NCBI GenBank assembly: GCA_004561545.1
Contig: SFVK01000006.1
Coordinates: 71,489 to 135,488, forward strand
Source: a bacterium
Lineage (GTDB): Bacteria; Bacillota; Clostridia; Oscillospirales; Ruminococcaceae
Reading direction: 5' to 3'
Length of the DNA: 64,000 nucleotides
Shown here: one piece after another, positions 17,934 to 26,202 of the stretch
How the letters are laid out: every line of letters begins with the position of its first letter
How positions within the stretch are numbered: the stretch's first letter is position 1
Position numbers and translations under genes: made by a program
The notes under the pieces: generated by a model
What the model was told of the DNA's origin: nothing
The model's input: the letters and a program-made list of their open reading frames with translations, nothing else
The model's database searches: none

Positions 17934-17965
17934 GACAACAAAAGCCATTGAATGGGGTGACTGCT

Positions 17966-20782
17966 ATGACCGCCGCACAACAGCAACAGGCCGCAAAGAA
18001 TTTTGCCGCCTACTGGAAAGGAAAGGGCTACGAAAAAGGGGAAAGCCAGCCCTTTTGGCTGTCGCTTCTCCGGGATGTCTATGGCGTGGAGCACCCGGAA
18101 CAGTTCATTCAGTTTGAGGAACAGGTTCATCTTGACCACACCAGCTTTATTGACGGCACAATTCCTTCTACCCATGTCCTGATTGAACAAAAAGGATTGG
18201 GCAAGGATTTGAACAAGCCCATCAAACAATCGGACGGGGCGTTGCTGTCGCCTTTTGAGCAGGCAAAGCGCTATATTCTGGAACTGCCCGTGTCGCAGCA
18301 CCCGCGCTGGGTGGTGACCTGTAATTTCAGCACATTTTATGTGTACGATATGGAACGCCCGCGCGGCGAACCGGAAATGATCGAACTGGCCAATCTGGAA
18401 AAGGAATACTATCGGCTTCAATTCCTTGTCGATGCCGGGAATGAACACCTCAAGCGAGAAATGGAAGTCTCCATTGCGGCAGGTGAAATTGTCGGTTTGC
18501 TGTATGATGCCTTTTATAAACAGTATGCAAACCCGGAATCCGAACATTCATTAAAAAGTCTGAACAAACTGTGTGTGCGCCTGGTTTTCTGCCTGTATGC
18601 CGAGGACGCGGGCATTTTCGGACATCACGGGATGTTCCATGATTATCTGGCCGCTTTCAACACGCGCGGGATGCGCAAGGCGCTGGTGGATTTGTTCCGG
18701 GTTTTGGATACCAAACCGCAGGACCGTGACCCGTATCTGAAAGACGATAACCCGGCCCTGGCGGCATTCCCCTATGTCAACGGCGGGTTATTCTCTGACG
18801 AAACCATAGAGATACCGCCCTTTACCGATGAAATCCGCAATCTGCTGCTGGTAAAGGCCAGCGAAAACTTCAACTGGTCGGAAATCAGCCCCACGATTTT
18901 CGGCGCTGTATTTGAGAGCACCTTGAACCCGGAAACCCGCCGCAGCGGCGGGATGCACTATACCAGCATTGAAAACATCCACAAGGTCATTGACCCGCTG
19001 TTTCTGGACGGACTGAAAGACGAACTGGCCGGGATCTGCGAAATCCCCGTAGAGCGCACCAAGACCGCAAAACTGCGGGTCTTTCAACGCAAATTGGCGT
19101 CGCTCAGCTTTCTGGACCCCGCGTGTGGCAGCGGGAACTTTTTGACCGAAACTTATTTAAGCCTGCGCCGGTTGGAAAACAAAATTTTGCTGGAACTGTC
19201 CCACGGGCAGGTCACAATGTACACCGCCAGCGAAAGCCCGATTCAGGTTTCCATCAGCCAGTTTTACGGCATTGAAATCAACGATTTTGCGGTAACGGTA
19301 GCCAAAACCGCGCTATGGATTGCCGAAAGCCAGATGATGAAAGAAACCGAAAAAATCCTGCTGGTGCCGCTGGAATTTCTGCCGCTGAAAACCAACGCCT
19401 GTATTGTGGAGGGCAACGCCCTGCGGATGGATTGGGAAAGCGTTGTACCCAAAAGTAAGCTAAATTATATTATGGGGAATCCGCCGTTTGTGGGGTATTC
19501 GTTGCAAAGTAAAGCCCAAAAAGACGATATTCTTTCTGTTTATGTTGACGAAAACGGAAAGCCCTATAAGACAGCCGGAAAAATCGATTATGTTGCCGGG
19601 TGGTATTTCAAAGCAACGCAGTTTATGCAGGGAACGGCTATCCGCACGGCGCTCGTTTCAACCAACTCTATCACGCAGGGGGAGCAGGTAAGTGCTGTTT
19701 GGGAGCCGCTGTTTACCCGTTTTGGGATTCATATTGATTTTGCCCATCGAACGTTCCGCTGGGATAGTGAAGCAAATGCAAAAGCCCATGTGCATTGCGT
19801 GATTGTAGGGTTTAGTTGTGCGGAAAATACTGCGCCAAGAATGTTGTACATAGATGGGCGGCCGCGTGAAGCGGAAAACATCAATGCTTATCTGACAGAT
19901 GCACCAAATATCTCTATCCAATCACGCAACAAGCCGCTGTGTGATGTTCCTACACTTCAAAATGGTGGCAAACCAACAGAGGGAGGGTATTTAATCCTTA
20001 CAGAAGAAGATAAAGATGAACTGTTAAACAAATACCCCCAAGCAAAGCGGTTCTTGCGCCCCTATATGATGGGAAAAGATTTTATCCAACGCAAACCTCG
20101 TTATTGTTTATGGTTGGTCGATGCAAGCCCAGCGGAACTAAAAAACTGCCCTGCCATACTGGAACGCATTGAAAAAGTTCGGGCTTATCGCTTGGCAAGT
20201 CCGAAAGAAGCTACTCGCAAAAAGGCGACAACGCCGATGCTGTTTGATGAGGTTCGTGAATGTACCTCTGACTATGTTGCCATACCCAAGGTCTCATCCG
20301 AAAGGCGTCGCTATATTCCAATGGATTATCTGACGCAGGACATCATACCGGGCGACGCGCTTTTCATGGTACCGGATGCTTCTTTGTATGATTTTGGCAT
20401 TTTAATGTCGAATATCCACATGGCATGGATGCGGGCGGTTTGCGGAAGATTAAAAAGCGACTACCGCTATTCCAAAGACGTGGTCTACAACAACTTCCCC
20501 TGGCCTTCCCCCACCGAAGCGCAAAAAGCCAAAATCGAACAGACCGCACAAGCGATTCTGGACGCGCGCGCCCTTTACCCGGATTGCAGTTTGGCCGACC
20601 TGTACGACGACCTGACCATGCCGCCGGAATTGCGCAAAGCCCATCAGGCCAATGACCGCGCCGTAATGGACGCTTACGGCTTTACCAAAGGTACTGCTGC
20701 CCGCACCAGTGAAAGCGCCTGCGTTGCCGAACTGATGAAGCGATATCAGCAGTTGCTTTCCGCGCAGCAGCGTGAGAACTAA
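17966..20782 (+). CDS. Type IIL (MmeI-family) bifunctional restriction-modification enzyme
   Basis: A 938-aa single-chain enzyme that should both methylate adenine and cut DNA at a distance from its site. The N-terminal PD-(D/E)XK nuclease motif is D63...E74-Q-K76 (FIDG...LIEQKG), close to MmeI D70/E80/K82. A helical connector follows, then an N6-adenine methyltransferase with motif I DPACGSGNF (384-392) and motif IV NPPF (505-508), then a target-recognition domain and C-terminal part. Length is close to MmeI (919 aa). I chose the ATG at 17966 with GGGGTG upstream. DNA for roughly residues 510-830 is clearly more A+T-rich than both ends, suggesting the recognition region was exchanged. No separate nuclease or methylase is nearby, as expected for this type. 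Confidence 0.88.
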   Translation: MTAAQQQQAAKNFAAYWKGKGYEKGESQPFWLSLLRDVYGVEHPEQFIQFEEQVHLDHTSFIDGTIPSTHVLIEQKGLGKDLNKPIKQSDGALLSPFEQAKRYILELPVSQHPRWVVTCNFSTFYVYDMERPRGEPEMIELANLEKEYYRLQFLVDAGNEHLKREMEVSIAAGEIVGLLYDAFYKQYANPESEHSLKSLNKLCVRLVFCLYAEDAGIFGHHGMFHDYLAAFNTRGMRKALVDLFRVLDTKPQDRDPYLKDDNPALAAFPYVNGGLFSDETIEIPPFTDEIRNLLLVKASENFNWSEISPTIFGAVFESTLNPETRRSGGMHYTSIENIHKVIDPLFLDGLKDELAGICEIPVERTKTAKLRVFQRKLASLSFLDPACGSGNFLTETYLSLRRLENKILLELSHGQVTMYTASESPIQVSISQFYGIEINDFAVTVAKTALWIAESQMMKETEKILLVPLEFLPLKTNACIVEGNALRMDWESVVPKSKLNYIMGNPPFVGYSLQSKAQKDDILSVYVDENGKPYKTAGKIDYVAGWYFKATQFMQGTAIRTALVSTNSITQGEQVSAVWEPLFTRFGIHIDFAHRTFRWDSEANAKAHVHCVIVGFSCAENTAPRMLYIDGRPREAENINAYLTDAPNISIQSRNKPLCDVPTLQNGGKPTEGGYLILTEEDKDELLNKYPQAKRFLRPYMMGKDFIQRKPRYCLWLVDASPAELKNCPAILERIEKVRAYRLASPKEATRKKATTPMLFDEVRECTSDYVAIPKVSSERRRYIPMDYLTQDIIPGDALFMVPDASLYDFGILMSNIHMAWMRAVCGRLKSDYRYSKDVVYNNFPWPSPTEAQKAKIEQTAQAILDARALYPDCSLADLYDDLTMPPELRKAHQANDRAVMDAYGFTKGTAARTSESACVAELMKRYQQLLSAQQREN

Positions 20783-20802
20783 TTTCCTTTTGTACATCAC
20801 CA

Positions 20803-20836
20803 CAAAAAAATCCCCCGGACATCTGTCCGGGGGATT
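20803..20836 (-). terminator. Terminator of the tRNA-Met/tRNA-Glu operon
   Basis: An 11-bp stem (ATCCCCCGGAC/GTCCGGGGGAT) with a 4-nt loop is followed by seven T on the minus strand. It begins 1 nt after tRNA-Glu on that strand, and may also end the convergent restriction gene's transcript. Confidence 0.9.
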
Positions 20837-20911
20837 TGGTGACCCGTACGGGAATCGAACCCATGTTACAGCCGTGAAAGGGCCGTGTCTTAACCGCTTG
20901 ACCAACGGGCC
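20837..20911 (-). tRNA. tRNA-Glu (anticodon TTC)
   Basis: A 75-nt minus-strand cloverleaf. The acceptor stem is GGCCCGT with ACGGGTC (one G-U pair), the anticodon loop CTTTCAC gives TTC, the T-arm contains GGTTCGATTCC, and the CCA end is encoded. It is the second tRNA of a two-gene operon. Confidence 0.97.
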
Positions 20912-20923
20912 AAAAGAATACAA

Positions 20924-20993
20924 GGTTTCGCTAAAACAGCAAGCAACTTACCAGCCACGATTGCGACCGGCCCCCAAGTATTTTAGCGAAACC
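20924..20993 (-). repeat. Inverted repeat in the tRNA spacer
   Basis: A perfect 13-bp inverted repeat, GGTTTCGCTAAAA (20924-20936) and TTTTAGCGAAACC (20981-20993), encloses 44 nt. It fills almost the whole spacer between tRNA-Met and tRNA-Glu. In the tRNA precursor it would fold into a long hairpin between the two tRNAs. Confidence 0.8.
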
Positions 20994-21002
20994 CTGCATT
21001 GG

Positions 21003-21079
21003 TGGTAGCGGTAACTGGATTTGAACCGGTGACACTTCGGGTATGAACCGAATGCTCTAGCCAACTGAGCTATACCGCC
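21003..21079 (-). tRNA. tRNA-Met (anticodon CAT, probably elongator)
   Basis: A 77-nt minus-strand cloverleaf with acceptor stem GGCGGTA/TACCGCT, anticodon loop TTCATAC, and an encoded CCA end. The pattern GCTCAGTTGGCTAGAGC and CGG-TTCATAC-CCG matches Firmicute elongator tRNA-Met. A CAT anticodon can also belong to the lysidine-modified tRNA-Ile or to initiator tRNA, but the body fits elongator Met best. Confidence 0.95.
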
Positions 21080-21109
21080 ACATTTTTGCATCGGAAACGG
21101 TGCTATACT

Positions 21110-21138
21110 AGTATAGTAAAACGCAAGGGGTTTGTCAA
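21110..21138 (-). promoter_or_regulatory. Promoter of the tRNA operon
   Basis: On the minus strand, TTGACA (21138-21133), a 17-nt spacer and TATACT (21115-21110). The -10 overlaps a 14-nt palindrome CTATACTAGTATAG. It lies about 30 nt upstream of tRNA-Met and has an A+T-rich stretch upstream like an UP element. Confidence 0.9.
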
Positions 21139-21314
21139 GCATTTTCTCCAAAAAAAATCAAAAAATCCCCGTTGCCCTTCAAAAATCCCGCCGCCTTTGC
21201 CGGGTTCCCGGCCCGCAGAAGCTCGTTTTGTGCTTTCTTTCCTTCTTTCATCCAGTTCTCATACAATTTCAGGGAACAATCCTATAATTTTATTAATTTT
21301 AAATGCAAATTCTA

Positions 21315-21350
21315 TTGACAATGCCTGACCCAGGTGTTAAAATATTTTAA
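21315..21350 (+). promoter_or_regulatory. Promoter and possible self-operator of the Fur-family gene
   Basis: TTGACA (21315-21320), a 17-nt spacer and TAAAAT (21338-21343). The -10 lies in a perfect palindrome TTAAAATATTTTAA (21337-21350), which resembles a PER/Fur box but without the central spacer base. Self-repression by the Fur/PerR-type product is likely from the family's habits but not proven. Confidence 0.65.
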
Positions 21351-21386
21351 AAAATGAATGTTTTTTACAATGTAAGGAGATATTTT

Positions 21387-21767
21387 ATGAAATATTCATG
21401 GCAGCGCCAGATCATTCTGGAAATCATTCAGGAAGAAAAGCAGCACCTCTCCGCCCAGCAGATTTACGCGCTGGCCCGGGAGCGCTGCCCCCACATCAGC
21501 CTGGGCACCGTCTACCGCAACCTGAACACTCTGGCCGAGAACGGCATGATCGGCCGCGTGGGCATGATCAGCGGGGCCGAGTGCTTTGACTGGGACCCCA
21601 ACTCCCATGAGCATCTGTATTGCCGCAAGTGCCACAAGATCATCAACTTGGATCTGCCGGAAAACGAGCTGAACAACCTGATCAAGAGCGTGCCCGGCGT
21701 CCGGGCTGAGGGCCACTGCCTGACCGTGACCGGCCTGTGCCCTGAGTGCGCCGGCAAGGACGCCTAA
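21387..21767 (+). CDS. Fur/PerR-family metal-dependent transcription regulator
   Basis: A 126-aa member of the Fur family, which binds A+T-rich operators in response to iron, peroxide or zinc. An N-terminal winged helix (QRQIILEIIQEEKQHLSAQQIYAL, SLGTVYRNLNTLAENG) is followed by a metal-binding dimer domain with FDWDPNSHEHLYCRKC and GLCPEC, the two CxxC pairs of the structural zinc site. The short length and SHEHLYC pattern are closer to PerR than to classical Fur. I chose the ATG at 21387 because it follows AAGGAGA; the longer frame starts inside the promoter. It is a single-gene unit. Confidence 0.88.
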   Translation: MKYSWQRQIILEIIQEEKQHLSAQQIYALARERCPHISLGTVYRNLNTLAENGMIGRVGMISGAECFDWDPNSHEHLYCRKCHKIINLDLPENELNNLIKSVPGVRAEGHCLTVTGLCPECAGKDA

Positions 21768-21862
21768 GCGTTGCCCTTTTTGCCTTTGCCGCGCGGGCTG
21801 GCTGCCTGCGGGGGATTGTTTTTTGCGCTCCAAAGTCAATCGAACACCGCCTGTCCCCCGCC

Positions 21863-21885
21863 GTCCCCGGCCGGGGACATTTTTT
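21863..21885 (+). terminator. Terminator downstream of the Fur-family gene
   Basis: A self-complementary GTCCCCGGCCGGGGAC followed by A and six T. It lies about 95 nt after the stop codon. Confidence 0.75.
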
Positions 21886-22248
21886 GTGCTGTGGAATGGG
21901 GGCGCTCCTCGCCTCCTGTCCCCCACTCACGGACAATCTTTTATTTTCCCCATAAATCGCCGTCGATTTGTTTTTCTCTCAGATACACCTCCATCAGGGG
22001 CAGGGCAAAAATTGACAAAAACGACCTTTTTCTGCCCGGGTTGGTTTGTACAAACCACAGAAAAGAGCCGGATTTGGTTACAAAATAGAAACAAGCTCTT
22101 TTTTTCCCGGCCCAATGGCGGTATAATACACCCACAGCACAAAGATGTGCGGAGTATTGCACTCAGTCTTTGTGCTGTTTTATATTTTGCTTCCCGTTTA
22201 CCGATTTAAATCGACTGGTAAAATAGGAAGAGAGAGAAGGTTACACAA
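21886..22248. promoter_or_regulatory. Control region upstream of the oligopeptide transporter
   Basis: No gene is seen here. It holds several dyad structures: a 14-bp perfect palindrome GGTTTGTACAAACC (22043-22056); TATAAT at 22122-22127 in an A+T-rich setting; a hairpin CAGCACAAAGA/TCTTTGTGCTG (22135-22180) followed by TTTTAT just after that -10; and a palindrome CGATTTAAATCG (22202-22213) flanked by TTTACC/GGTAAA arms, with TAAAAT nearby as a second possible -10. The layout suggests a short terminated leader RNA and at least one repressor site, but I recognise no known riboswitch class. Confidence 0.5.
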
Positions 22249-23955
22249 ATGAAGAACGCCAAGTCCCTTTTGGCCTTCGGAATGGCGACTGCCATGGCAT
22301 TGGCGGCCACCGGCTGCGGCGGTTCCGCCTCGAGCGCCAGCTCTGCTGCGGAATCCACCTCCAGCGCCTCCCAGGCCACCGAGGCAGAGAGCGCCTCTGC
22401 CGGTTCCGGCACGCTGAACATCATGCTGGAAACCCCCGTTGAGTCTCTGGACCCCCAGCTGGCCACCGACGGCACCTCCTTTGAGGTCATTGCCGACTAC
22501 ACCGACGGCCTGATGCAGATGGACGCCGACGGCGCCGCCGTGCCCGCCTGTGCCGAGAGCTATGAGGTCAGCGAGGACGGCACCACCTACACCTTCCACA
22601 TCCGTGAGGATGCGGTCTGGTCCAACGGCGACCCCGTCACCGCCAACGACTTTGTCTTTGCCTGGCAGCGCGCGGTGGACCCCGCCAACGCTTCCGAGTA
22701 TTCCTATATGCTGTCTGACATCGGCCAGATTGTCAACGCCGCCGAGATCATCGCCGGTGAGAAGGACGTCTCCGAGCTGGGCGTCACCGCCGTGGACGAC
22801 AAGACCCTGGAGGTTCAACTGAACGTTCCCGTCAGCTACTTCCTGAGCCTGATGTACTTCCCCACCTACTATCCCGTCAACCAGGCCTTCTTTGAGAGCT
22901 GCGGCGACACCTTCGCCACCAGCCCCGAAACCACCCTGTCCAACGGCGCCTTTGTGCTGACCAGCTATGAGCCGGCCGCCACCGCCTTTGAGCTGGTGAA
23001 GAACGAAGACTACTACGACGCCGACAAGGTTCAGCTGGCCGGCCTGAACTACCAGGTCATCCAGGACAGCCAGCAGGCTCTGATGAGCTACCAGAACGGC
23101 GATCTGGACACCACCCTGCTGAACGGCGAACAGGTCGATCAGGTCAAGGATGATCCCGAGTTCACCAGCGTTGGCGCCGGTTACCTGTGGTACATCAGCC
23201 CCAACATCAAGGAGGTCCCCGAGCTGGCCAACCTGAACCTGCGTCTGGCCATGACCTTTGCCCTGGACCGCGATTCCATCTGCAACGACGTCCTGAAGGA
23301 CGGCTGCGCCCCCACCTACACCGCCGTTCCTCCCGAGTTTGCCGCCGGTCCCGACGGCAGCGACTTCAGCGCTGACCAGACCATGTTCGCCGATGCCTGC
23401 GCCTACGATCCCGACAAGGCTCTGGAGTACTACGAGGCCGCCAAGACCGAGCTGAGCCAGGACACCTTTACGTTCGACATGGTGGTTGACGCCGACGACG
23501 CCCCCCAGAAGGTGGCCCAGGTGGTCAAGGAGCAGCTGGAGACCACCCTGCCCGGCATGACCATCAACCTGACCATCGAGCCCAAGAAGCAGCGCGTTGA
23601 GGATATGCAGAACGGCAACTTCCAGCTGGGTCTGACCCGCTGGGGCCCCGACTACGCCGATCCCATGACCTACCTGGGTATGTGGGTGACCGACAACTCC
23701 AACAACTACGGCGTCTGGTCCAACGCGGACTACGATGCCATCATCGCCGAGTGCACCACCGGTGATCTGTGCACCGATCCCGAGGGCCGCTGGAGCGCCC
23801 TGTACGACGCCGAGAAGATCGTGATGGATGAGGCCGTCATCTTCCCGCTGTACACCCAGTGCAATGCCGAGATGGTCTCCTCCGCCGTGAGCGGCATCGA
23901 GTTCCATCCCGTTGCCCTGAACCGCGTTTATAAGAATGCCGTGAAGGCCGGCTGA
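22249..23955 (+). CDS. oppA: Oligopeptide-binding lipoprotein of an ABC importer
   Basis: A 568-aa family 5 solute-binding lipoprotein that captures peptides for the permeases encoded downstream. The signal peptide ends in a lipobox (ALAATGC, Cys near residue 24), followed by a Ser/Ala/Glu linker. Typical OppA segments are LDPQLATDGTSFEVIADYTDGL, YTFHIREDAVWSNGDPVTANDFVFAWQRAVDP and the C-terminal LYTQCNAEMVSSAVSGIEFHP. Length fits OppA. The ATG at 22249 follows AGAGAAGG. A strong terminator follows, so it is probably made in excess over the other subunits. Confidence 0.92.
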   Translation: MKNAKSLLAFGMATAMALAATGCGGSASSASSAAESTSSASQATEAESASAGSGTLNIMLETPVESLDPQLATDGTSFEVIADYTDGLMQMDADGAAVPACAESYEVSEDGTTYTFHIREDAVWSNGDPVTANDFVFAWQRAVDPANASEYSYMLSDIGQIVNAAEIIAGEKDVSELGVTAVDDKTLEVQLNVPVSYFLSLMYFPTYYPVNQAFFESCGDTFATSPETTLSNGAFVLTSYEPAATAFELVKNEDYYDADKVQLAGLNYQVIQDSQQALMSYQNGDLDTTLLNGEQVDQVKDDPEFTSVGAGYLWYISPNIKEVPELANLNLRLAMTFALDRDSICNDVLKDGCAPTYTAVPPEFAAGPDGSDFSADQTMFADACAYDPDKALEYYEAAKTELSQDTFTFDMVVDADDAPQKVAQVVKEQLETTLPGMTINLTIEPKKQRVEDMQNGNFQLGLTRWGPDYADPMTYLGMWVTDNSNNYGVWSNADYDAIIAECTTGDLCTDPEGRWSALYDAEKIVMDEAVIFPLYTQCNAEMVSSAVSGIEFHPVALNRVYKNAVKAG

Positions 23956-23991
23956 GCATTGGCTCCCGTCCTGACTGAATAAGGCATCCGG

Positions 23992-24034
23992 GCCGCGCAG
24001 TGGCCGTTCCGCTACGGCTGCTGCGCGGCTTTTT
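23992..24034 (+). terminator. Terminator between oppA and oppB, likely leaky
   Basis: A 9-bp stem GCCGCGCAG/CTGCGCGGC with an inner GCCGT/ACGGC stem, followed by TTTTT. The downstream permease and ATPase genes show no strong promoter of their own in the 116 nt before oppB, so read-through is expected. Confidence 0.8.
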
Positions 24035-24150
24035 GATGATATGGTGTGCGCCACAAGCGCACAGGAGCGTTCGCCGCAGGCACAGCCCCCGGCCGCTCCC
24101 ATCCCCGGCCCGCCGGGCCGGTCACTCCACCGAAGGAGGCATCCCCAACC

Positions 24151-25086
24151 GTGAAAAAATACACTCTCAAGCGTATTTTAACCTCTCTCTTCACCCTTCT
24201 GGCGATTCTGCTGGTCCTGTTCATTCTGATGAAACTGATGCCCGGCTCGCCCTTCAACGATGAAAAGCTCAGCGAGGAAATGCGCGCGGCGCTCTACGCC
24301 AAGTACGGCCTGGACCAGCCCATTGTGGTCCAGTTCTTCAAGTATGTGGGCGGTATGCTGCGCGGCGACCTGGGCGTGAGCTACAACATTTCCAAGAACA
24401 CCCCCATCAGCCAGCTCATCCAGACCCGTCTGCCCATCTCCATCCGCATCGGCGGCATGGCGGTCACGCTGGGCGCCGTGGTGGGCCTGATTCTGGGCAT
24501 TGTGGCCGCCCTCAAGCGGGACACCGTCTGGGACACCTGCGCCACCATCATCTCGGTCATCGGCGTGTCGGTTCCCTCCTACGTCTTTGCGCTGGGGCTT
24601 TCCTACTTTTTCGGCTTCAAGCTCAAGTGGTTCCCCATGCTGTTCAGCGCCAAGGCCATCACCCAGTCCAGCGTGCTGCCCAGCATCTCGCTGTCCATGT
24701 TCACCATGGCCTCCATCGCGCGGTTTACCCGCAGTGAAATGCTGGAGGTGCTGGACAGCGACTATATGCTTCTGGCCGAGAGCAAGGGCATTTCCGGCGC
24801 GTCGCTGATCTTCCGCCACGCGCTGCGCAACGCCCTCATCCCCATCATCACGGTGCTGGCGCCCCTGATTGTGGACCTGATGACCGGCTCGCTGGTGGTG
24901 GAAAAGATCTTTGCCATTCCCGGCGTGGGCAGCCTGCTGGTCAACGCCATCCAGTCCAACGACTACAATGTGGTCATCAGCCTGAGCTTTATTTACAGCG
25001 CCATGTACATCGGCATCATGCTGGTGGTGGATATCCTGTACGGCATCATTGATCCGCGCATCCGTCTGGCAAAGGAGGGGAACTGA
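24151..25086 (+). CDS. oppB: Oligopeptide ABC transporter permease OppB
   Basis: A 311-aa membrane permease. A basic start (KKYTLKRILTS) leads into the first membrane helix (LFTLLAILLVLFILMKLMPGSPF), with the PGxPF that marks OppB/DppB proteins. Later segments include GAVVGLILGIVAAL and the EAA loop LLAESKGISGASLIFRHALRNALIP. I chose the GTG at 24151 because AAGGAGG lies 11 nt upstream; the longer frame has no membrane-protein character at its start. It is followed after 2 nt by oppC. Confidence 0.9.
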   Translation: MKKYTLKRILTSLFTLLAILLVLFILMKLMPGSPFNDEKLSEEMRAALYAKYGLDQPIVVQFFKYVGGMLRGDLGVSYNISKNTPISQLIQTRLPISIRIGGMAVTLGAVVGLILGIVAALKRDTVWDTCATIISVIGVSVPSYVFALGLSYFFGFKLKWFPMLFSAKAITQSSVLPSISLSMFTMASIARFTRSEMLEVLDSDYMLLAESKGISGASLIFRHALRNALIPIITVLAPLIVDLMTGSLVVEKIFAIPGVGSLLVNAIQSNDYNVVISLSFIYSAMYIGIMLVVDILYGIIDPRIRLAKEGN

Positions 25087-25088
25087 GT

Positions 25089-26189
25089 ATGGCACAAACC
25101 GCTGCTGCCCGCGTCAAGATCAACACGCTGGGCGATTCCGCCGCCATCGACGCCGCCTTCCCCGGGCACACCTTCACCGAGAAGGATTTTCAGCTCAAGG
25201 ACAACGCGGGCGACATCAAAATCGACTCCAACTTTGCCTCCCAGAGCTTCTGGAAGGACGTGCGCATCCGGTTTTTCCGCAAAAAGAGCGCCGTGTTCGG
25301 CCTTGTCATGATTGTTCTGATCGTGATTCTGGCCGTCGTCGGTCCCGGCATGAACGACTACACCTACTCCGGCCAGACCCTGAGCCAGAAGAACATGGCG
25401 CCCCGGGTGCCTGTGATTGAAAATCTGGGCATTCTGGACGGCGACGAGACCATGTCCACCTCCACCGGCTCCAAGGTGGTCAACGTCTACCAGGAGAAAG
25501 GCCTGGACGATGTGTACTACTGGTTCGGCTCGGACAACTTTGGCCGTGACATCTGGACCCGCACCTGGGAGGGCGCCCGGGTCAGCCTGATCATCGCCGT
25601 GGCGGCCGCCGTCATTGACATGGTGATCGGTATGTCCTATGGCCTGATCTCGGGCTACTTTGGCGGCAAGGTGGATATGGTGATGCAGCGTTTTCTGGAA
25701 GTGGCCAACGGCATCCCCCGTCTGGTCATCTGCACGCTGCTTCTGCTGGTTCTCAAGCCCGGCATCCTGACCATCGTCTTTGCCCTGATGCTCACCGAGT
25801 GGGTGGGCATGAGCCGCATTGCCCGCGCCGAGATGCTCAAGCTCAAGGAGCAGGAGTTTGTTCTGGCCTCCCGCACGCTGGGCGCCGGCAGCTTCTTCAT
25901 CATTTTCCGGGAAGTTTTGCCCAACATCATCGGACCCATCATCACCCAGGTCATGTTCAGCATCCCCACCGCCATCTTTACCGAGGCGTTCCTCAGCTTT
26001 GTGGGTCTGGGCATCCCGGTGCCCCAGTGCTCGCTGGGTTCCCTGATCAACGAAAGCTACAACAGCATCACCACCCATTCCTTCCAGATCATCCCCCCCA
26101 TTGTGGTCATGGTGCTGCTGATGCTCAGCTTCAACCTGGTGGCCGACGGCCTGCGCGAGGCCCTGGACCCCAAGATGAAGAGTATGTAA
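25089..26189 (+). CDS. oppC: Oligopeptide ABC transporter permease OppC
   Basis: A 366-aa permease and partner of OppB. It has a long cytoplasmic N-terminus (about 65 residues with the OppC_N motif SQSFWKDVRIRFFRKKSAVFGL) before the first membrane helix, a periplasm-like insert and then WFGSDNFGRDIWTRTWEGARVSL, the signature of OppC/DppC. The EAA loop lies in LASRTLGAGSFFIIFREVLPNI. It starts 2 nt after oppB and ends just before the oppD ribosome site. Confidence 0.92.
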   Translation: MAQTAAARVKINTLGDSAAIDAAFPGHTFTEKDFQLKDNAGDIKIDSNFASQSFWKDVRIRFFRKKSAVFGLVMIVLIVILAVVGPGMNDYTYSGQTLSQKNMAPRVPVIENLGILDGDETMSTSTGSKVVNVYQEKGLDDVYYWFGSDNFGRDIWTRTWEGARVSLIIAVAAAVIDMVIGMSYGLISGYFGGKVDMVMQRFLEVANGIPRLVICTLLLLVLKPGILTIVFALMLTEWVGMSRIARAEMLKLKEQEFVLASRTLGAGSFFIIFREVLPNIIGPIITQVMFSIPTAIFTEAFLSFVGLGIPVPQCSLGSLINESYNSITTHSFQIIPPIVVMVLLMLSFNLVADGLREALDPKMKSM

Positions 26190-26202
26190 GGAGGTGCGCA
26201 CA

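Noticed and set aside
22135..22180. A known riboswitch or T-box before oppA
   Set aside because: The leader is a single simple hairpin without a recognisable T-box (TGGN) bulge or other conserved aptamer core.
24046..24150. Longer OppB with 35 extra N-terminal residues
   Set aside because: The extra residues (RHKRTGAFAAG...) are not like any permease start, and AAGGAGG is placed for the GTG at 24151.
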